Assembly: GCA_964517075.1 (NCBI GenBank)
Contig: CAZFAT010000409.1
Coordinates: 1-9,084, forward strand
Length of the DNA stretch: 9,084 nt
Direction of reading: 5' to 3'
DNA from: CAZFAT01 sp964517075
GTDB taxonomy: Bacteria; Acidobacteriota; Vicinamibacteria; Vicinamibacterales; SCN-69-37
In this document: piece after piece, positions 5,975 to 9,084 of the stretch
How the letters are laid out: each line of letters begins with the position of its first letter
Position numbering within the stretch: the stretch's first letter is position 1
Notes under the pieces: generated by a model
What the model was told of the DNA's origin: nothing
The model's input: the letters and a program-made list of their open reading frames with translations, nothing else
Database searches by the model: none
Translations under genes and position numbers: made by a program

Positions 5975-8428
5975 ATGTCCGAAGACCGACTGGAAAGAGC
6001 ACTCGGGGAGATGCGGCAGGAGGCCGTCACCGACAGCACGCTCGACGCCGCGCGCGCGCGCGTCTGGAACGAGGTGGCCGGCGTCGCCGGCTCCAGCTGT
6101 GCGGAGTTCAGGCCAGATTTCCCCGCCTACGTCAACGGAGCGCTCGGCGGCAGCCGGCGCGTCCTGATGGAGGACCATCTCAGCCGCTGTCCGGCGTGTC
6201 GAGCCTCGATGGCCGAGCTGCGGGGCGAACGGCGCGTGATCGCCATGCCGCAGCGGTCCGCCTCCCGCTGGACGCGATGGGGAGCCCTGGCCGCGGCGGC
6301 CGCGTTGGTCATGACGGTCCTGTACGTCGGACGCGGCACCATCGACAGTCTCCTGGCTCCCGGCGGACCGCGAGCCACGGTCGTGTCCCTCGACGGCGGC
6401 GTGTACCGCCTGGCCGGAGGGACGCTCGCGGCCGACGCCACCATTGGAGACGGAGAGATCGTCCGCACCGGCCCGGGGGCGCACGCCGTGCTGCGGCTCG
6501 CCGACGGATCGACGGTGGACGTGAACGAGCGAACGGAGCTCTTCGCCACTGCCGCCTGGAGCGGCATGACGCTTCACCTCCAGCGCGGCGACGTCATCGT
6601 CCAGGCCGCCAGGCAGCGCCGGGGACACCTCCGCGTGCTGACCCGCGACTCGATCGCGTCCGTGAAAGGAACCGTCTTCGCGGTGTCCGCGGGCCTGGGA
6701 GGGTCGGTGGTCTCCGTCGTGGAAGGGGCGGTGGCGGTCAGTCAGCCCGGCACGGAGGTGCTGCTCCGCCCCGGCCAGCAGGCGACCTCCAACCGTGCGT
6801 TGGCCAGTTCGATCGAGGACGCCGTTTCCTGGAGCCCCGAAGCAGAGCACTACATGGAGCTGCTAGGCACGTTGGTGAACATCGAACGCCGGTTGGCAGA
6901 GCATCTCCCGGTCGAGCAGCGCACCACGTCCGCCCTGCTCCCGTATCTTCCGGCGGGGACCTTCGCCTACGGCGCCATCCCCAACCTCAACGGGAGGATC
7001 AGCATGGCCCTGATCCTGGCGGACCAGCAGTCGTCCGAGAACGCCGCGTTCGGCGCCTGGTGGAACTCCGAGACGGGACGGCTGGTGAGAGCGATGGTCA
7101 CTCGCCTGCAGTCGGTGAGCTGGCTGCTCGGTGACGAGGTCGTCTTCTCTGCCAGCTCCGCGGGAGCCGGCCAGGAGATTCCCGTCGTGATGGCCCGCGT
7201 GCAGCCCGGCAGACGTGCGGACCTGACGCGCGCGCTGGACGAACTGTTCGCCGAGACGGGAGAGGCTGCGCTGCCCTATTCGGTCTCCGACGATGTGATG
7301 GTCATCTCGAGCGCGCCGACGCACCTGACGTGGGCCCTGGGCCACATTGGGCAAGGCGCGGGTTCGCCGTTTGCCGCGGCGATCAAGGAGCGGTACCGGC
7401 GCGGCACCGGCTCGCTGGTGGGCATCGACGCACCCGCGGTGGTCGCCATGGCAGCAGGAGACGATGCCCCACCGGTCGAGTTGGCCGCCATGATCGGGAT
7501 GAAGTACCTCTTTTTCGAGCAGCGTGCCCCCTTTGGAGCGGAAGAGAACGAGCTCACGCTGCTGTTCGAGGGAACGCGGACGGGCATGGCGTCCTGGCTG
7601 GCCGATACCGGCTCGGGAGGCGCGGCGGAGTATCTGCCCGCCGAGTCCCTCCTGGCCGGTTACGTCTCGATGCGGGAGCCAGGGCAGCTCTTCCAGGAAT
7701 TCACCGCGCTGATGACGAAGACCGAGAAGTCCTTCGCAGACAGCCTGGCCGAGGTGGAGGGGAAACTCGGCCCGGGGTTCATCGCGAACCTGACCGCGGC
7801 CATGGGGAGCGAAGCGGCGTTCGCGCTGACCGGGTTCTCCGTGACCGGCCCACGATGGGTCATGGCCGCCGTGGCGTACAACCCGCAGATGATCGACAGC
7901 TCGCTCCAGACGCTCATCGAGACGCTCAACGCGGAACTGGCGCCCGACGAACAGCACAAGCGCCTCGTCTTCGGGCAGGAGAGCGCGGGCGGACGGGTCT
8001 GGAACAGCGTGACGGGCGGAGGCATTCCCTTCGGCGTCACCTGGACCTACGATGGAGGTTACATGGTGGCGGCTTCCGATCGCGCAACGGCGGAGCGCAC
8101 CATCGCGACCCGAAGCAGCGGGTCACCGCTCGTCTGGTCGCACGAGTTCCGAAGCCAGCTTCCCGCCGCTGCGGGGCTTCACCCGTCCGCGTTCATGTGG
8201 CTGAACACCAAGGGGGCGCTCGAGACGTTCTCGGCGCTGGCTCCGAGCCCGGCCGCCGCCAATCTGCTGGCCGGGCGCGATCCGATGCTCGTGGTCTTCG
8301 ACGTGAAGGCAGACCAGATTCACGCGGCCAGCCGGACGCGTCTGTCGAGTGTGATCCTGGACGCCATGGTGCTCGAGAGCCTGAGCGGGACGCGTGAGGG
8401 GCTGCAGTCCGGCACTGTGACCCAGTGA
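5975..8428 (+). CDS. Large membrane anti-sigma/FecR-domain protein with long unassigned C-terminal region
   Basis: An 817-residue protein, far larger than ordinary anti-sigma factors (about 200-300). Residues 42-75 carry a zinc-binding anti-sigma motif: C42, then H68-x3-C72-x2-C75 (HLSRCPAC), expected to sit in the cytoplasm and hold the neighbouring ECF sigma factor. Residues 102-119 (WGALAAAAALVMTVLYVG) are one membrane span. Residues about 135-270 resemble a FecR domain (VSLDGGVYRL, IGDGEIVRTGPGAHAVLRLADGSTVDV, LQRGDVIVQ, IASVKGTVFAV, LLRPGQQA), extracytoplasmic. Residues about 285-817 contain LLPYLPAGTFAYGAIPNLNG and a repeating alpha/beta pattern; this faintly recalls DUF3352-type proteins, but I cannot assign it. 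Start: ATG 5975 has GGAG (5963-5966) at eight bases; ATG 5969 is too close to it. The open frame extends upstream only through the repeat. Stop TGA 8426-8428 lies inside repeat copy 2. The likely job is sensing outside the membrane and releasing the sigma factor. Confidence 0.88.
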   Translation: MSEDRLERALGEMRQEAVTDSTLDAARARVWNEVAGVAGSSCAEFRPDFPAYVNGALGGSRRVLMEDHLSRCPACRASMAELRGERRVIAMPQRSASRWTRWGALAAAAALVMTVLYVGRGTIDSLLAPGGPRATVVSLDGGVYRLAGGTLAADATIGDGEIVRTGPGAHAVLRLADGSTVDVNERTELFATAAWSGMTLHLQRGDVIVQAARQRRGHLRVLTRDSIASVKGTVFAVSAGLGGSVVSVVEGAVAVSQPGTEVLLRPGQQATSNRALASSIEDAVSWSPEAEHYMELLGTLVNIERRLAEHLPVEQRTTSALLPYLPAGTFAYGAIPNLNGRISMALILADQQSSENAAFGAWWNSETGRLVRAMVTRLQSVSWLLGDEVVFSASSAGAGQEIPVVMARVQPGRRADLTRALDELFAETGEAALPYSVSDDVMVISSAPTHLTWALGHIGQGAGSPFAAAIKERYRRGTGSLVGIDAPAVVAMAAGDDAPPVELAAMIGMKYLFFEQRAPFGAEENELTLLFEGTRTGMASWLADTGSGGAAEYLPAESLLAGYVSMREPGQLFQEFTALMTKTEKSFADSLAEVEGKLGPGFIANLTAAMGSEAAFALTGFSVTGPRWVMAAVAYNPQMIDSSLQTLIETLNAELAPDEQHKRLVFGQESAGGRVWNSVTGGGIPFGVTWTYDGGYMVAASDRATAERTIATRSSGSPLVWSHEFRSQLPAAAGLHPSAFMWLNTKGALETFSALAPSPAAANLLAGRDPMLVVFDVKADQIHAASRTRLSSVILDAMVLESLSGTREGLQSGTVTQ

Positions 8429-8584
8429 GCGAGTGCAGCGAGCGAGCCGCGCGAACGGCCCGCCTTCGCGCCAGAGCGCTTCGGCGGGTCCGCCGTAGCC
8501 TTGGCGGAGGCGGAAGCGGGGGATCGCGGGGCCCCGCGAGTGAGCGCGTAGGAGGGTCCGCGGGGGCGAAGCCTCCCGGATTTT
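8424..8584 (+). repeat. Composite GAGCGAG repeat, copy 2 (with nested element)
   Basis: Same order of parts as 5851-5958: GAGCGAGTGCAGCGAGCGAG (8427-8446), a 14-bp perfect palindrome CGCGGGGCCCCGCG (8525-8538), and GGGGGCGAAGCC (8562-8573) with GGATTTT. It is 53 bp longer than copy 1, which is accounted for by a 54-bp hairpin element at 8460-8513. The repeat begins on the stop codon of the anti-sigma gene and ends 10 bp before the ABC gene start. The tail hairpin (8561-8578) is imperfect and followed by only four T, so it is a weaker terminator than in copy 1. Confidence 0.8.
8460..8513. repeat. 54-bp palindromic element nested in repeat copy 2
   Basis: The 5' half starts CCGCCTTCGCGCCAGAGC and reaches CTTCGGCGGG; the 3' half runs CCGCCGTAGCCTTGGCGG to AGGCGG. 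The reverse complement of the 3' half aligns with the 5' half along about 27 bases with a few mismatches and small gaps, so one long hairpin can form. It is absent from copy 1 at the corresponding place, suggesting insertion as a unit. No transposase is present, so it would be a non-autonomous REP- or MITE-like element. Confidence 0.65.
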
Positions 8585-8594
8585 CAATGACCCT

Positions 8595-9084
8595 GTGAAC
8601 ATCGTCCCGGTCGTCGAACTCGAGAACCTGAAGGTGAAGCTGGGGCGGCGGGAGATCCTGCGCGGGATCACCTGCCGCCTCGGCGCGTCTGGCAAGGGCA
8701 AAGCGGTGGGGCTGCTCGGCCCCAACGGGGCGGGGAAGTCCACGCTGATCATGACCTTGCTCGGGTTCCTCCGCCCGAGCGCCGGGCGCGCCCGCATTCT
8801 CGGCCTTGATTGCCAGCGAAACCGGGCGGAGGCGCGGTCGCGTCTCGGCTACATGCCGGAGCACGACGCCTTCATCGGCGGGATGACGGCGGTCGCCTTC
8901 CTCCGCCAGATGGCCGAGCTCTCGGGCCTTCCTCCGAACGCCGCGCTCGAGAAGGCTCACGAGGTCCTGTTTCACGTGGGGCTGGGCGAGGCACGCTACC
9001 GCGAGCTGCGGACCTATTCGTACGGGATGAAGCAGATGGCGAAGCTCGCCCAGGCGATCGTGCACGGACCGGAGCTGGTCGTGC
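8595..9084 (+). CDS. ABC transporter ATP-binding protein, N-terminal part (3' end outside window)
   Basis: Nucleotide-binding subunit of an ABC transporter, probably ABC-2-type export; it would power a membrane permease expected downstream. 163 codons are visible from GTG 8595. Walker A is GPNGAGKST (residues 42-50); the Q-loop region reads GYMPEHDAF (85-93) with glutamate where many ABC ATPases have glutamine, a variant common in this branch; the signature is YSYGMKQ (141-147) in place of LSGGQ, also typical of ABC-2 ATPases. The sequence ends at PELVV, the start of Walker B, so the catalytic aspartate and glutamate are not seen. The stretch GASGKGKAVGLLG before Walker A is a little longer and more basic than usual. 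Start: GTG 8595 gives the standard N-terminus; no ribosome site is visible, and ATG 8587 is out of frame and stops after three codons. It lies 166 bp after the anti-sigma gene and probably belongs to the same operon. Confidence 0.93.
   Translation, partial: MNIVPVVELENLKVKLGRREILRGITCRLGASGKGKAVGLLGPNGAGKSTLIMTLLGFLRPSAGRARILGLDCQRNRAEARSRLGYMPEHDAFIGGMTAVAFLRQMAELSGLPPNAALEKAHEVLFHVGLGEARYRELRTYSYGMKQMAKLAQAIVHGPELVV

Noticed and set aside
5851..8584. CRISPR array or terminal inverted repeats of a transposon
   Set aside because: The two repeats are direct, about 2.5 kb apart, without regular spacers; the gene between them is an anti-sigma/FecR protein and not a transposase, and no target duplication was seen.

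Overview
The window is GC-rich bacterial chromosome. The gene set fits a soil-type Acidobacteriota, possibly of the Vicinamibacteria type: an ECF sigma factor, a very large FecR/anti-sigma protein and an ABC exporter in a row, separated by GAGCGAG-rich intergenic repeats. This placement is an inference from gene style and repeat style; no marker gene confirms it.

Left part (1-2637, plus strand): the C-terminal two thirds of glycerol kinase (glpK, cut by the window edge), then a nearly contiguous FAD-dependent glycerol-3-phosphate dehydrogenase (glpD). Together they convert glycerol through glycerol 3-phosphate to dihydroxyacetone phosphate. This is an ordinary metabolic operon.

Middle (2620-5152, minus strand): an ankyrin-repeat protein gene that converges on glpD and overlaps its end by 18 bp. 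It is interrupted by a single-base frameshift in a run of five G. Next come about 330 bp of non-coding DNA with a strong imperfect palindrome, and then an intact Fic-family AMPylase-type gene with its own N-terminal inhibitory motif and a C-terminal winged-helix region. An AT-rich divergent promoter region (about 5153-5334) separates fic from the right-hand operon.

Right part (5335-9084, plus strand): a putative signalling and transport operon. It holds a small ECF sigma factor, an 817-residue membrane-anchored protein (zinc-binding anti-sigma domain, one membrane span, FecR domain, about 530 further residues of unassigned extracytoplasmic sequence), and the start of an ABC-2-type ATPase cut by the window end. 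Each gap in this operon is filled by a copy of the same composite repeat. Copy 1 is 108 bp and ends in a terminator-like hairpin plus T6. Copy 2 is 161 bp and carries a 54-bp palindromic element nested inside it. The most interesting material is here: a possible sigma/mega-anti-sigma/ABC sensing system whose internal junctions are made of structured repeats that could act as attenuators or processing sites.
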